Assembly (NCBI GenBank): GCA_964019425.1
Contig: OZ025794.1
Location: 620,001-684,000, forward strand
Direction: 5' to 3'
Length of the DNA stretch: 64,000 bases
DNA from: Flectonema sp. DT1601
Lineage: Eukaryota > Euglenozoa > Diplonemea > Diplonemida > Diplonemidae
Below are positions 19,830 to 30,036 of the stretch, piece after piece. Each line of letters starts with the position of its first letter. The stretch's first letter is position 1. The notes beneath the pieces were generated by a model. The model was not told the origin of the DNA. It saw only the letters and a list, made by a program, of their open reading frames with translations, and made no database searches. Both the position numbers and the translations under genes were made by a program.

Positions 19830-22520
19830 ATGTTAGGGATACTTATCTTGGCTTGCATCCAGCAAGCAGTCGGTAATGTGCTGCTACCTGAGATGCACAT
19901 TTGGGCCGAGAGAAGTAACACAGTTTACCTTGAGTGTAATAGTAAATGGTTAGGTTCATATGTAATGAGTGCTGAGATGACTAATAAAGTAGATGAGTTA
20001 GCGATTGACGTTTCTACTGGTATTGTTCAGTTGGCGTTACCTGGGCAAGCAGTGCAGTATTCGACTTATGGAGATTTCTACTACGTGGGTAATTTAGCTG
20101 TTATTGATGCTGAGGATCCAATTCATACGAAGGTTTCAAGATCATCATCGTTGTCGCCTGAATATGTTTACTTTAACAGCGCTGTTTATGAACACTTCCT
20201 CATATCGGTAGACACTCCGGATGATGCGCATTATAATATTTCTGTTTTCGATATTTCATCTCCGCTAGATCCTAAGCTTCTCATTACAGAACCAAGTCTA
20301 AGCAAGCTAACAGATCCTATAGTAAAGTTAGACTTCCCTAAATCAGCATTTTGTGTTTCAACACCATACTCAATAGAGGGATATAATTACAATATTTCTA
20401 CGAATGAAATTACCGCTGGGGGATACTTAAATGTTACAAAACCGTCTCTGTTGTTTACTAATGATTCATTTCTTTACGTCTCGTATGGATGTCAAAACAT
20501 ACCAACGGACTTTACTTCTGGGATTGACATCGTCACTTTTGCTGATTTGAAAAACCCTTTGAAAGTTCATAAAATTGAATCGGATTTATCAGTTTGTGGT
20601 ATTTACATTCGAAATGAATATCTGTTTGTTGTGGGTGTTGATTCTAATGGGAAAGGTTTTCTTCAGTCATATAATATGTCAGAAATCGCTAATCCAAAAG
20701 CTCTCTCAAGAGTCTCATCCTGCGGATTTTCACAGCCGAAAGTCTACAAAGACCAAATGGTCATTCCCTGTGATAACAAAGTCTCTTCTTTTAATATAAG
20801 TAACCCTCACAACATTATCCCACTTGGTGAGACAGTATTACCCATCAGACACGGTCTGTGGTATCCTACGAATGACAAATCAAATGACAGCAAGACGACG
20901 TCAATAGTTTCTAATACGGGATCAGGAATATCAATTCTTGGTATGTGTGGTGTTAAGGTATCCGTCAACGCAACGATTTCTGGAAATTATAACATCGAAT
21001 TGTTAGCAACTGATGAGAATGGTAATAATCTAACAGCAGTACTTCCTGTTGTTGTTGAGTGGTTGCCTCCAATAATTTCGATACCAACACCTCCGATAAC
21101 TCTTGCTTGGGAACAGTCTTTTCGACTATTTGTATTGGCTGCCTTTTTCCAAGACCCATATAGCAAACTTATTGAAATCTCACTTCACAACTCTTCAGCT
21201 GTTCCGACATGGGTGGAAACAACTTCTGTTGGAATTAGCGATCCAGCTGTAGTAGGTGAAATCTCACCGAAAGCAATTAGTAGTACTCCGATTGCATTAG
21301 CAGTTAAAGCGTACGCAAATACAGTAAACCCACGTCTTTATGTATGCAACAAAGATGGATATGTTAACCTAAACACATCATTATCTTCAGCAATAATCCC
21401 TGAGATGATAATGAAAAGGGGTACTCACAAAACCATGGCAGACATTAGAAGACCTGCGGCAGTTATGTATTCTCAATTCGTTTATATTGCAACTGATAAT
21501 CATCTTTGGGTGGAAGGAGGAGATATCCCAAATGGGTATTTTCCATCTGAAGTCACTGTGCTCTTGGGACCTGAGGGTACAACTGCAGACCATTTTGTTG
21601 TCTTCACAACTACTGGAGTATACAAGGCGCCGTATAATGGAAAGCTTGAGGGACCTTATCTGACTTCGTTAAACACTTCCGTGGATGCCGTTCGAAATGG
21701 TGAATCTATTTATTGTTTAGCAGAAACAGACTCTGGTCTTGATCTTGTTATATTCGACCCCAACAGTGTTGTGATTAATCACACTATACCTCTACCAGAC
21801 TTTGTACGGAACTCAACAAGTATTGCAGCAAAGGATAATGTCATAGTCTTATCAGATGGGGTAGATCTGCATTACTTTACGGTTGACGTGATTACTAATG
21901 AAGTGATATTTGAATCGACATTAGAGAATAAAAGATTTTCTACCATGGTATTCGATCTGGCTCACCATCTGTTGTATGGAATTACGATGGATAATAAAGT
22001 AGAAGTTATTACAAACATTGATGGATTGATGTTTACAGGAAGCGGAAGTGTTGGTGATGATGTTGACGTTATGGTTGAAATCAGTAATCTGCATAATTCA
22101 ACTGTTGAGCAAATTAATTTCGAGTTGAGCGGTGAGACGCCGGTTCCCCCAACTGCTATTCCAACTTCTATTCCAACTTCAGTACCAACTTCAGTACCAA
22201 CTTCAGTACCAACTTCAGTACCAACACCACTTCCACCTACTCCGCTTCCTTCTACTGATGTTCCGACAACACCATTTCCGCCGACTCCGCTTCCTTCAAC
22301 TAACGTTCCCTCTACTTTAGTACCAACTGACATCCCAGAGACGAGGTCATCTGACTCCGATAAAAAAACCATCATCATCATCATCATTATCGCTGTGGCT
22401 ATTATTATTTTCATAATTGTTGCAGCAGTTGTTGTCAAGCGTCGTCGCAAGCCCGCTGAAGATGCTGAATTTCCTCTTTTTTCAGTAAATCCTGCCGCTC
22501 CTATTGAACAGGCGGAGTAG
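19830..22520 (+). CDS. gene Y copy 1: LVIVD-like surface protein with Pro/Thr stalk and one TM
   Basis: An 896-residue type I membrane protein. The signal peptide begins MLGILILACIQQAVG. The ectodomain has repeated segments of the kind ISVFDISSPLDPKLL, VIDAEDPIH, IVTFADLKNPLKV and SYNMSEIANPKAL. These resemble LVIVD beta-propeller repeats, and there are many N-glycosylation sequons. A low-complexity stalk at about 770-839 is built of VPTS and PLPPTPLP units. A TM segment at about 845-872 contains a seven-Ile run encoded partly by ATC repeats. The tail is short and basic (VKRRRKPAED). The upstream frame stays open to 19788 without an ATG; the first ATG is 19830, 18 nt after the acceptor TTGTTTTTCAG at 19811. 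Probably a cell-surface adhesion or sensing protein; ligand unknown. Confidence 0.85.
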   Translation: MLGILILACIQQAVGNVLLPEMHIWAERSNTVYLECNSKWLGSYVMSAEMTNKVDELAIDVSTGIVQLALPGQAVQYSTYGDFYYVGNLAVIDAEDPIHTKVSRSSSLSPEYVYFNSAVYEHFLISVDTPDDAHYNISVFDISSPLDPKLLITEPSLSKLTDPIVKLDFPKSAFCVSTPYSIEGYNYNISTNEITAGGYLNVTKPSLLFTNDSFLYVSYGCQNIPTDFTSGIDIVTFADLKNPLKVHKIESDLSVCGIYIRNEYLFVVGVDSNGKGFLQSYNMSEIANPKALSRVSSCGFSQPKVYKDQMVIPCDNKVSSFNISNPHNIIPLGETVLPIRHGLWYPTNDKSNDSKTTSIVSNTGSGISILGMCGVKVSVNATISGNYNIELLATDENGNNLTAVLPVVVEWLPPIISIPTPPITLAWEQSFRLFVLAAFFQDPYSKLIEISLHNSSAVPTWVETTSVGISDPAVVGEISPKAISSTPIALAVKAYANTVNPRLYVCNKDGYVNLNTSLSSAIIPEMIMKRGTHKTMADIRRPAAVMYSQFVYIATDNHLWVEGGDIPNGYFPSEVTVLLGPEGTTADHFVVFTTTGVYKAPYNGKLEGPYLTSLNTSVDAVRNGESIYCLAETDSGLDLVIFDPNSVVINHTIPLPDFVRNSTSIAAKDNVIVLSDGVDLHYFTVDVITNEVIFESTLENKRFSTMVFDLAHHLLYGITMDNKVEVITNIDGLMFTGSGSVGDDVDVMVEISNLHNSTVEQINFELSGETPVPPTAIPTSIPTSVPTSVPTSVPTSVPTPLPPTPLPSTDVPTTPFPPTPLPSTNVPSTLVPTDIPETRSSDSDKKTIIIIIIIAVAIIIFIIVAAVVVKRRRKPAEDAEFPLFSVNPAAPIEQAE

Positions 22521-23510
22521 TTGAAAGGATCTTCATAACACGTCTTAGCTTTAAGTTGAGGTGATGATTTTATTTTTACTTTTCTTCCTATCCTTGTGGT
22601 ACTTGGCATAGTTTAGGTCGACCTACCCGTTGACACCGATTGCTAAGATGTTGTCCACAATTACTATTTAGCCGGAGTTTTGTGAAGTTTGAAGAACAGC
22701 AGTTCTACCAAGCTTATTGTTTTTGTTTTGTTTGATGTGTGGTGGTGCTCTGAATAAATTAATTCACTTCCTCAAGACACATGTTTTGTTGATTACCAAA
22801 GAGAAACTACTCACACAGTGTCTTCACATTGTCCTTACTTTCTTCTGCACTGTTATATTGATATCAGGAAAAGGGTGCGAACGTGCAAACACAGCTTGAC
22901 TAGCTTGGTGGGCTGACATCTTACTAAGTAAAAAAGAAATAGTTTGACTGTGTCCTGTTTGTTGTTGGTTGACTATTGAATTGTTATCTATTACTTAACT
23001 AACTAAACTAAACTATTACTACCTTACTTTAGTAGTGATCATTCTCACCTTATGTGAAGTGATTGTAGTCTCCTCTGCTAGCACGCTAACACGCGCACAC
23101 GAAACAGTCTCAGCATTGTGAAACAACGATAACCTTTATGATATCTTGTATCTCTACTTTGCTCTTTGTTCCTCTCACCTAACTTCAACAAATTGAATTA
23201 TCATAGCAACGGTGTGTGTCGTGTGGTTCCTCCGCTGCAACATTAGTATTTTTTCCTGTTATTTATTTATTGCCCCCGTCTCCACCTTTCCCCTGATCAT
23301 TTCTTTTTTATTTGTTGTTTTCAACCTGTTAGTTTCTGGACGAGGTGGACCAGTTCTAGACTTGCCCGAGTATTAACAAAGTAGGGTACGTTTTTATTTT
23401 ATTTTTGAGTTCACTTTTACTTTCTCTAATCTTACTTTACTATGAAATAAATAAATTGTTATTATTTCAAACTTTTCGATTACAAAAAATGACGAATTGA
23501 AGAGATTGCT
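22521..23510. other. intergenic DNA of unit A
   Basis: No gene seen. Includes an (AACTAA)-type microsatellite near 22997-23013 and a segment at about 23296-23350 shared with 8561-8632. Sequence near 23095-23175 reappears, more diverged, at about 28203-28290 after the truncated third unit. Ends at the junction with unit B. Confidence 0.6.
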
Positions 23511-23951
23511 GAGGACTCAGCCGAACCAACTATTTCAAAAGATGTTTGGATTACTTGCTCACACTTTATGTGGAGACATTATTTCGGTGATACGGAGGCT
23601 TTATTGAAAGCAACTTTCTTAGTATTGTCTCAACGAGCTGCTGCTGACTGTGGAGATTCATTTGTTATCACACGTGCAGATCTTCATGTACTTCTTTCAA
23701 GTTATCGAATAGGAAAACATTCTTCTCCTGTTGTCACTACTGCTGTTGAGCGTCTTATTACTTCGATGGAGTGGGATGATGATTCAACGGACTTTACTAC
23801 ATTTGAAAAGGCTGTTAGAGCGAATGATGTTCTGAAGAATGCCTTTATTGGTTATTGTGATGAGTCTTTTACCTATCATTCTGAGAGAGGGTTGACAGGC
23901 TTGTCACTCAGTCAGTCAGTCAGGGAAAATGGTGATAATTACACACTTTGA
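23511..23951 (+). pseudogene. 5'-truncated copy of gene X C-terminus (unit B)
   Basis: Encodes residues 294-439 of gene X with a few substitutions (for example SYRIRKH becomes SYRIGKH). The rest of X is missing because the duplication breakpoint lies inside the gene. The frame is intact to the original stop codon, and an internal ATG lies at 23568, so a 127-residue product is possible if an acceptor is used. None is obvious immediately upstream. I call it a gene fragment. Confidence 0.8.
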
Positions 23952-24227
23952 TAGTAATTTTTGTTATGGTTGTATCGCTGCTAATAATTCTTATTAAGGA
24001 AAAGAAGAGTAGCTTTTTGTGTTTATGTTCGACTTCTGTCTGTGCATTTACTTTAGTTTTAAGTAGTATTGTTGCCTGTTTTGGAATACACAACACACAT
24101 TTACCCCCCTCAAAAAAAGTATTTCCACAAAAAAAAAAAAAAAGGGTGTGAGAAATTTTCTTAAATAAGTGAATGGGGTCTGAGATTGAAAATTATTTTT
24201 GTTTTTCAGAATATTTCAAAAAGAAAC

Positions 24228-26930
24228 ATGTTAGGGATACTTATCTTGGCTTGCATCCAGCAAGCAGTCGGTAATGTACTGCTACCTGAGATGCACATTT
24301 GGGCCGAGAGAAGTAACACAGTTTACCTTGAGTGTAATAGTAAATGGTTAGGTTCATATGTAATGAGTGCTGAGATGACTAATAAAGTAGATGAGTTAGC
24401 GATTGACGTTTCTACTGGTATTGTTCAGTTGGCGTTACCTGGGCAAGCAGTGCAGTATTCGACTTATGGAGATTTCTACTACGTGGGTAATTTAGCTGTT
24501 ATTGATGCTGAGGATCCAATTCATACGAAGGTTTCAAGATCATCATCGTTGTCGCCTGAATATGTTTACTTTAACAGCGCTGTTTATGAACACTTCCTCA
24601 TATCGGTAGACACTCCGGATGATGCGCATTATAATATTTCTGTTTTCGATATTTCATCTCCGCTAGATCCTAAGCTTCTCATTACAGAACCAAGTCTAAG
24701 CAAGCTAACAGATCCTATAGTAAAGTTAGACTTCCCTAAATCAGCATTTTGTGTTTCAACACCATACTCAATAGAGGGATATAATTACAATATTTCTACG
24801 AATGAAATTACCGCTGGGGGATACTTAAATGTTACAAAACCGTCTCTGTTGTTTACTAATGATTCATTTCTTTACGTCTCGTATGGATGTCAAAACATAC
24901 CAACGGACTTTACTTCTGGGATTGACATCGTCACTTTTGCTGATTTGAAAAACCCTTTGAAAGTTCATAAAATTGAATCGGATTTATCAGTTTGTGGTAT
25001 TTACATTCGAAATGAATATCTGTTTGTTGTGGGTGTTGATTCTAATGGGAAAGGTTTTCTTCAGTCATATAATATGTCAGAAATCGCTAATCCAAAAGCT
25101 CTCTCAAGAGTCTCATCCTGCGGATTTTCACAACCGAAAGTCTACAAAGACCAAATGGTCATTCCCTGTGATAACAAAGTCTCTTCTTTTAATATAAGTA
25201 ACCCTCACAACATTATCCCACTTGGTGAGACAGTATTACCCATCAGACACGGTCTGTGGTATCCTACGAATGACAAATCAAATGACAGCAAGACGACGTC
25301 AATAGTTTCTAATACGGGATCAGGAATATCAATTCTTGGTATGTGTGGTGTTAAGGTATCCGTCAACGCAACGATTTCTGGAAATTATAACATCGAATTG
25401 TTAGCAACTGATGAGAATGGTAATAATCTAACAGCAGTACTTCCTGTTGTTGTTGAGTGGTTGCCTCCAATAATTTCGATACCAACACCTCCGATAACTC
25501 TTGCTTGGGAACAGTCTTTTCGACTATTTGTATTGGCTGCCTTTTTCCAAGACCCATATAGCAAACTTATTGAAATCTCACTTCACAACTCTTCAGCTGT
25601 TCCGACATGGGTGGAAACAACTTCTGTTGGAATTAGCGATCCAGCTGTAGTAGGTGAAATCTCACCGAAAGCAATTAGTAGTACTCCGATTGCATTAGCA
25701 GTTAAAGCGTACGCAAATACAGTAAACCCACGTCTTTATGTATGCAACAAAGATGGATATGTTAACCTAAACACATCATTATCTTCAGCAATAATCCCTG
25801 AGATGATAATGAAAAGGGGTACTCACAAAACCATGGCAGACATTAGAAGACCTGCGGCAGTTATGTATTCTCAATTCGTTTATATTGCAACTGATAATCA
25901 TCTTTGGGTGGAAGGAGGAGATATCCCAAATGGGTATTTTCCATCTGAAGTCACTGTGCTCTTGGGACCTGAGGGTACAACTGCAGACCATTTTGTTGTC
26001 TTCACAACTACTGGAGTATACAAGGCGCCGTATAATGGAAAGCTTGAGGGACCTTATCTGACTTCGTTAAACACTTCCGTGGATGCCGTTCGAAATGGTG
26101 AATCTATTTATTGTTTAGCAGAAACAGACTCTGGTCTTGATCTTGTTATATTCGACCCCAACAGTGTTGTGATTAATCACACTATACCTCTACCAGACTT
26201 TGTACGGAACTCAACAAGTATTGCAGCAAAGGATAATGTCATAGTCTTATCAGATGGGGTAGATCTGCATTACTTTACGGTTGACGTGATTACTAATGAA
26301 GTGATATTTGAATCGACATTAGAGAATAAAAGATTTTCTACCATGGTATTCGATCTGGCTCACCATCTGTTGTATGGAATTACGATGGATAATAAAGTAG
26401 AAGTTATTACAAACATTGATGGATTGATGTTTACAGGAAGCGGAAGTGTTGGTGATGATGTTGACGTTATGGTTGAAATCAGTAATCTGCATAATTCAAC
26501 TGTTGAGCAAATTAATTTCGAGTTGAGCGGTGAGACGCCGGTTCCCCCAACTGCTATTCCAACTACTATTCCAACTTCAGTACCAACTTCAGTACCAACT
26601 TCAGTACCAACTTCAGTACCAACTTCAGTACCAACACCACTTCCACCTACTCCGCTTCCTTCTACTGATGTTCCGACAACACCATTTCCGCCGACTCCGC
26701 TTCCTTCAACTAACGTTCCCTCTACTTTAGTACCAACTGACATCCCAGAGACGAAGTCATCTGACTCCGATAAAAAAACCATCATCATCATCATCATTAT
26801 CGCTGTGGCTATTATTATTTTCATAATTGTTGCAGCAGTTGTTGTCAAGCGTCGTCGCAAGCCCGCTGAAGATGCTGAATTTCCTCTTTTTTCAGTAAAT
26901 CCTGCCGCTCCTATTGAACAGGCGGAGTAG
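24228..26930 (+). CDS. gene Y copy 2: LVIVD-like surface protein with Pro/Thr stalk and one TM
   Basis: A 900-residue near-identical paralogue of copy 1. Differences seen in the coding part: one extra VPTS unit in the stalk, Ser to Thr in PTAIPT, Arg to Lys just before the TM (ETKSS), and two silent changes. The signal peptide, ectodomain, poly-Ile TM and basic tail are unchanged. The first ATG is 24228, 18 nt after the same TTTTTCAG acceptor (ends 24209). Both copies therefore look functional, and any dosage or recombination effect would act on the stalk repeat. Confidence 0.85.
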   Translation: MLGILILACIQQAVGNVLLPEMHIWAERSNTVYLECNSKWLGSYVMSAEMTNKVDELAIDVSTGIVQLALPGQAVQYSTYGDFYYVGNLAVIDAEDPIHTKVSRSSSLSPEYVYFNSAVYEHFLISVDTPDDAHYNISVFDISSPLDPKLLITEPSLSKLTDPIVKLDFPKSAFCVSTPYSIEGYNYNISTNEITAGGYLNVTKPSLLFTNDSFLYVSYGCQNIPTDFTSGIDIVTFADLKNPLKVHKIESDLSVCGIYIRNEYLFVVGVDSNGKGFLQSYNMSEIANPKALSRVSSCGFSQPKVYKDQMVIPCDNKVSSFNISNPHNIIPLGETVLPIRHGLWYPTNDKSNDSKTTSIVSNTGSGISILGMCGVKVSVNATISGNYNIELLATDENGNNLTAVLPVVVEWLPPIISIPTPPITLAWEQSFRLFVLAAFFQDPYSKLIEISLHNSSAVPTWVETTSVGISDPAVVGEISPKAISSTPIALAVKAYANTVNPRLYVCNKDGYVNLNTSLSSAIIPEMIMKRGTHKTMADIRRPAAVMYSQFVYIATDNHLWVEGGDIPNGYFPSEVTVLLGPEGTTADHFVVFTTTGVYKAPYNGKLEGPYLTSLNTSVDAVRNGESIYCLAETDSGLDLVIFDPNSVVINHTIPLPDFVRNSTSIAAKDNVIVLSDGVDLHYFTVDVITNEVIFESTLENKRFSTMVFDLAHHLLYGITMDNKVEVITNIDGLMFTGSGSVGDDVDVMVEISNLHNSTVEQINFELSGETPVPPTAIPTTIPTSVPTSVPTSVPTSVPTSVPTPLPPTPLPSTDVPTTPFPPTPLPSTNVPSTLVPTDIPETKSSDSDKKTIIIIIIIAVAIIIFIIVAAVVVKRRRKPAEDAEFPLFSVNPAAPIEQAE

Positions 26931-27920
26931 TTGAAAGGATCTTCATAACACGTCTTAGCTTTAAGTTGAGGTGATGATTTTATTTTTACTTTTCTTCCTA
27001 TCCTTGTGGTACTTGGCATAGTTTAGGTCGACCTACCCGTTGACACCGATTGCTAAGATGTTGTCCACAATTACTATTTAGCCGGAGTTTTGTGAAGTTT
27101 GAAGAACAGCAGTTCTACCAAGCTTATTGTTTTTGTTTTGTTTGATGTGTGGTGGTACTCTGAATAAATTAATTCACTTCCTCAAGACACATGTTTTGTT
27201 GATTACCAAAGAGAAACTACTCACACAGTGTCTTCACATTGTCCTTACTTTCTTCTGCACTGTTATATTGATATCAGGAAAAGGGTGCGAACGTGCAAAC
27301 ACAGCTTGACTAGCTTGGTGGGCTGACATCTTACTAAGTAAAAAAGAAATAGTTTGACTGTGTCCTGTTTGTTGATGGTTGACTATTGAATTGTTATCTA
27401 TTACTTAACTAACTAAACTAAACTATTACTACCTTACTTTAGTAGTGATCATTCTCACCTTATGTGAAGTGATTGTAGTCTCCTCTGCTAGCACGCTAAC
27501 ACGCGCACACGAAACAGTCTCAGCATTGTGAAACAACGATAACCTTTATGATATCTTGTATCTCTACTTTGCTCTTTGTTCCTCTCACCTAACTTCAACA
27601 AATTGAATTATCATAGCAACGGTGTGTGTCGTGTGGTTCCTCCGCTGCAACATTAGTATTTTTTCCTGTTATTTATTTATTGCCCCCGTCTCCACCTTTC
27701 CCCTGATCATTTCTTTTTTATTTGTTGTTTTCAACCTGTTAGTTTCTGGACAAGGTGGACCAGTTCTAGACTTGCTCGAGTATTAACAAAGTAGGGTACG
27801 TTTTTATTTTATTTTTGAGTTCACTTTTACTTTCTCTAATCTTACTTTACTATGAAATAAATAAATTATTATTATTTCAAACTTTTCGATTACAAAAAAT
27901 GACGAATTGAAGAGATTGCT
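26931..27920. other. intergenic DNA of unit B
   Basis: Near-identical duplicate of 22521-23510, with a handful of base changes. No gene seen. Confidence 0.6.
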
Positions 27921-28199
27921 GAGGACTCAGCCGAACCAACTATTTCAAAAGATGTTTGGATTACTTGCTCACACTTTATGTGGAGACATTATTTCGGTGA
28001 TACGGAGGCTTTATTGAAAGCAACTTTCTTAGTATTGTCTCAACGAGCTGCTGACTGTGGAGATTCATTTGTTATCACACGTGCAGATCTTCATGTACTT
28101 CTTTCAGGTTATCGAATAGGAAAACATTCTTCTCCTGTTGTCACTACTGCTGTTGAGCGTCTTATTACTTCGATGGAGTGGGATGATGATTCAACAGAC
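27921..28199 (+). pseudogene. truncated third unit: fragment of gene X C-terminus
   Basis: Repeats the X C-terminal sequence from the unit junction to GATTCAACAGAC, then stops matching in mid-domain. One GCT codon is missing from the Ala run. At 28199-28205 it joins sequence resembling the far 3' intergenic part of the unit (CACACGAAACAG, near 23097). About 4 kb including gene Y is absent from this unit. The short frame closes a few codons after the junction (28229). Confidence 0.8.
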
Positions 28200-28451
28200 G
28201 TTGCACACGAAACAGCCTCAACATTGTGAAACAAAAATAACCTTTACCATAATATCTTGTATCTCTACTTTGTGCTTTGTTCCTCTCTGATATTTTCAGT
28301 TTTCCAACACAAAATGATGAATAAAATCCAAAAGAGTGAGGACAACCTGCAGGTCAATATTCAACTCTCATTTTGCTTTTCTCTCTGTGTTTATGTATTC
28401 CGCCAAGAGAAGCATAAATATTTTTTACTCTTTATCAGCAATCAAGGAAAG

Positions 28452-29573
28452 ATGTTCGCACTTTCTAGATCCCTGCGATGTGCCGAAGTTTGGAAAATTG
28501 CTCTCGATACTCCTCTGTACCAGGCATTAGGTTGTGGAAATAAAACAAGGTTCATGGTGAAGGAGGGGAATCACATGTTCTCAGAACCTTCAAAGTTCCT
28601 TCATCATGTAAAAAAGATAAAGGAGTCATTGAAACACGAGAATGATATTTGTTTAGAGGCTGCCTGCAGAAGATTAGCAGTAAGAAAGACGTCAACTTCT
28701 TCTGCAACAGGGTATGAAGGAAGGAGGACCAGCCCGCCAATAACCAAGAAAAACACAACGTCTGAACCGCCAATAACCAAGAAAAACACAACGTCTGAAC
28801 CGCCAATAACCAAGAAAAACACAACGTCTGAACCGCCAATAACCAAGAAAAATACAACGTCTGAATCACCAAATGGAAATGTATTATATACCATCGACAG
28901 CGATGAGTTAAAACTGGAACTGATTAATACAAAAAATGGTGACCTTCCTTGTCTGACTTACATAAATTCTGAAGCAAGGCCTGCAATAACAACAGCAACA
29001 GGAACAACAGAAATCAAAACACTCCTGAGAAAACTTTCTCCAAAGTTGGAAACGGGTAACTTATCGATAGAAGCGTCAAAGTTAATAAGGCTAGTTGGAA
29101 TCTATATTCCTGACGTGCCCAGACCTAACTACACCATGAGAGGAGCTTTTAGTATTATGTCACGAAAGCACCATCAGGGAACTGAGGGAGATGTTGCTGT
29201 TCCTGTAGTTGACGAGCAACAAGCTGATCTCACGATGAAATTATTTAAAAAGAATCTCGGAGTAAGATACATAACTGGTTCCGACGTGGAGCGTAAAAAA
29301 CTTTTTGTAATCACTCATACGAGAGAACATGAAGTCCAACAACGGAATCGATCCAAATACGCAGCAGATACACGAGTCCCGTTCAAATACTTTAAGAAAG
29401 ATAAACCATTTCTAGTTAAGAATGATGTTAACGACTATTCTATTAAATTTCGTCGTGCGAAGTTCTCCTTAACGGAATTTATCCTCATCACCGACTCCAA
29501 GGGTTACGATATGTTTACCTTTGTACGAGATGCTAGGTCATTGTACGCAGAAATTTGTGTTGGGACAAAATAA
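28452..29573 (+). CDS. unknown protein with four 11-residue repeats
   Basis: A 373-residue basic protein I do not recognise. The N-terminus MFALSRSLRCAEVWKIA could be a mitochondrial targeting sequence. Residues about 95-138 are four copies of PPITKKNTTSE, encoded by a 33-bp tandem repeat. The rest is a mixed alpha/beta-like globular part ending VRDARSLYAEICVGTK. The frame is open further upstream, with ATGs at 28314 and 28317. I chose 28452 because a clean TTTATCAG acceptor ends 13 nt before it and the upstream residues read T-rich noise. The gene follows the truncated tandem unit directly. Confidence 0.65.
   Translation: MFALSRSLRCAEVWKIALDTPLYQALGCGNKTRFMVKEGNHMFSEPSKFLHHVKKIKESLKHENDICLEAACRRLAVRKTSTSSATGYEGRRTSPPITKKNTTSEPPITKKNTTSEPPITKKNTTSEPPITKKNTTSESPNGNVLYTIDSDELKLELINTKNGDLPCLTYINSEARPAITTATGTTEIKTLLRKLSPKLETGNLSIEASKLIRLVGIYIPDVPRPNYTMRGAFSIMSRKHHQGTEGDVAVPVVDEQQADLTMKLFKKNLGVRYITGSDVERKKLFVITHTREHEVQQRNRSKYAADTRVPFKYFKKDKPFLVKNDVNDYSIKFRRAKFSLTEFILITDSKGYDMFTFVRDARSLYAEICVGTK
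28734..28865 (+). repeat. 33-bp coding minisatellite, 4 units
   Basis: Four head-to-tail 33-nt units encode PPITKKNTTSE. The first three are identical and the fourth has one silent change (AAC to AAT). The length is a multiple of three, so copy-number changes would keep the frame. Confidence 0.9.
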
Positions 29574-30036
29574 TCAAAAATGACTAAACATGGAAACATA
29601 GACACATGCAGTATCGTTTTACTTTTTAGAATGAATAAATATAAAATAGAAAGGTGATCCTTTCTTGTGATGTATTCTTGGTTCGTCTTTAGTTTAGAAA
29701 CTATCAACTATTTTGTCTTTCGTAAGAGCAAAAGACAAAAATACTTCCCGTGATTTGAATTGAGAAAACGGAAACCGGGACAAAAATGAATAGTAAAACA
29801 TCACGTTCTTGACAGGGAATGAGAGCCTTAATGCGAAACTCAATATGTGAAATGTTTGGAAGATATTTTCTTATTTTGAATCGTTTGTGCTTCTTGGGTA
29901 GACATTGTAGCGCGTAGCGCAACAAACTTCATCCCATCCTCAACTCAAGTATCAGTTCAAGCAGCACTGGATGAATATCGCTTTTTTGTTAATATTTCTT
30001 TTTGCCAGAAACTTTTGTCTAAAAAAAAGTAAAAAT
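29574..30036. other. intergenic region
   Basis: No gene seen. Ends with the T-rich acceptor TTTCTTTTTGCCAG (ends 30008) of the next gene. Confidence 0.6.

Larger units (their letters stand above)
19111..23510 (+). repeat. tandem duplication unit A (4.4 kb)
   Basis: Starts inside gene X at GAGGACTCAGCCGAACC and ends at AGAGATTGCT before the same string recurs at 23511. The unit carries the last 147 codons of X, all of gene Y and about 1 kb of downstream intergenic DNA. Comparing units A and B by eye I found roughly 18 single-base differences plus small indels in about 4.4 kb, near 99.6 % identity. That implies a very recent event or ongoing homogenisation. Confidence 0.93.
23511..27920 (+). 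repeat. tandem duplication unit B (4.4 kb)
   Basis: Second copy of the 19111-23510 unit, about 10 bp longer. The net difference includes one extra 12-bp ACTTCAGTACCA unit in the stalk of gene Y and a shorter A run before Y. Ends where the third, partial unit begins with the same GAGGACTCAG junction. Confidence 0.93.

Noticed and set aside
21962-22609. Long minus-strand frame (215 codons) opposite gene Y, and its duplicate at 26360-27019
   Set aside because: Shadow of the Pro/Thr repeat and ATC repeat on the + strand; low complexity and wrong orientation for this window.
23568-23951. Open frame of 127 codons as an independent gene
   Set aside because: It is the C-terminal fragment of gene X produced by the duplication breakpoint; no acceptor or new N-terminus is seen.
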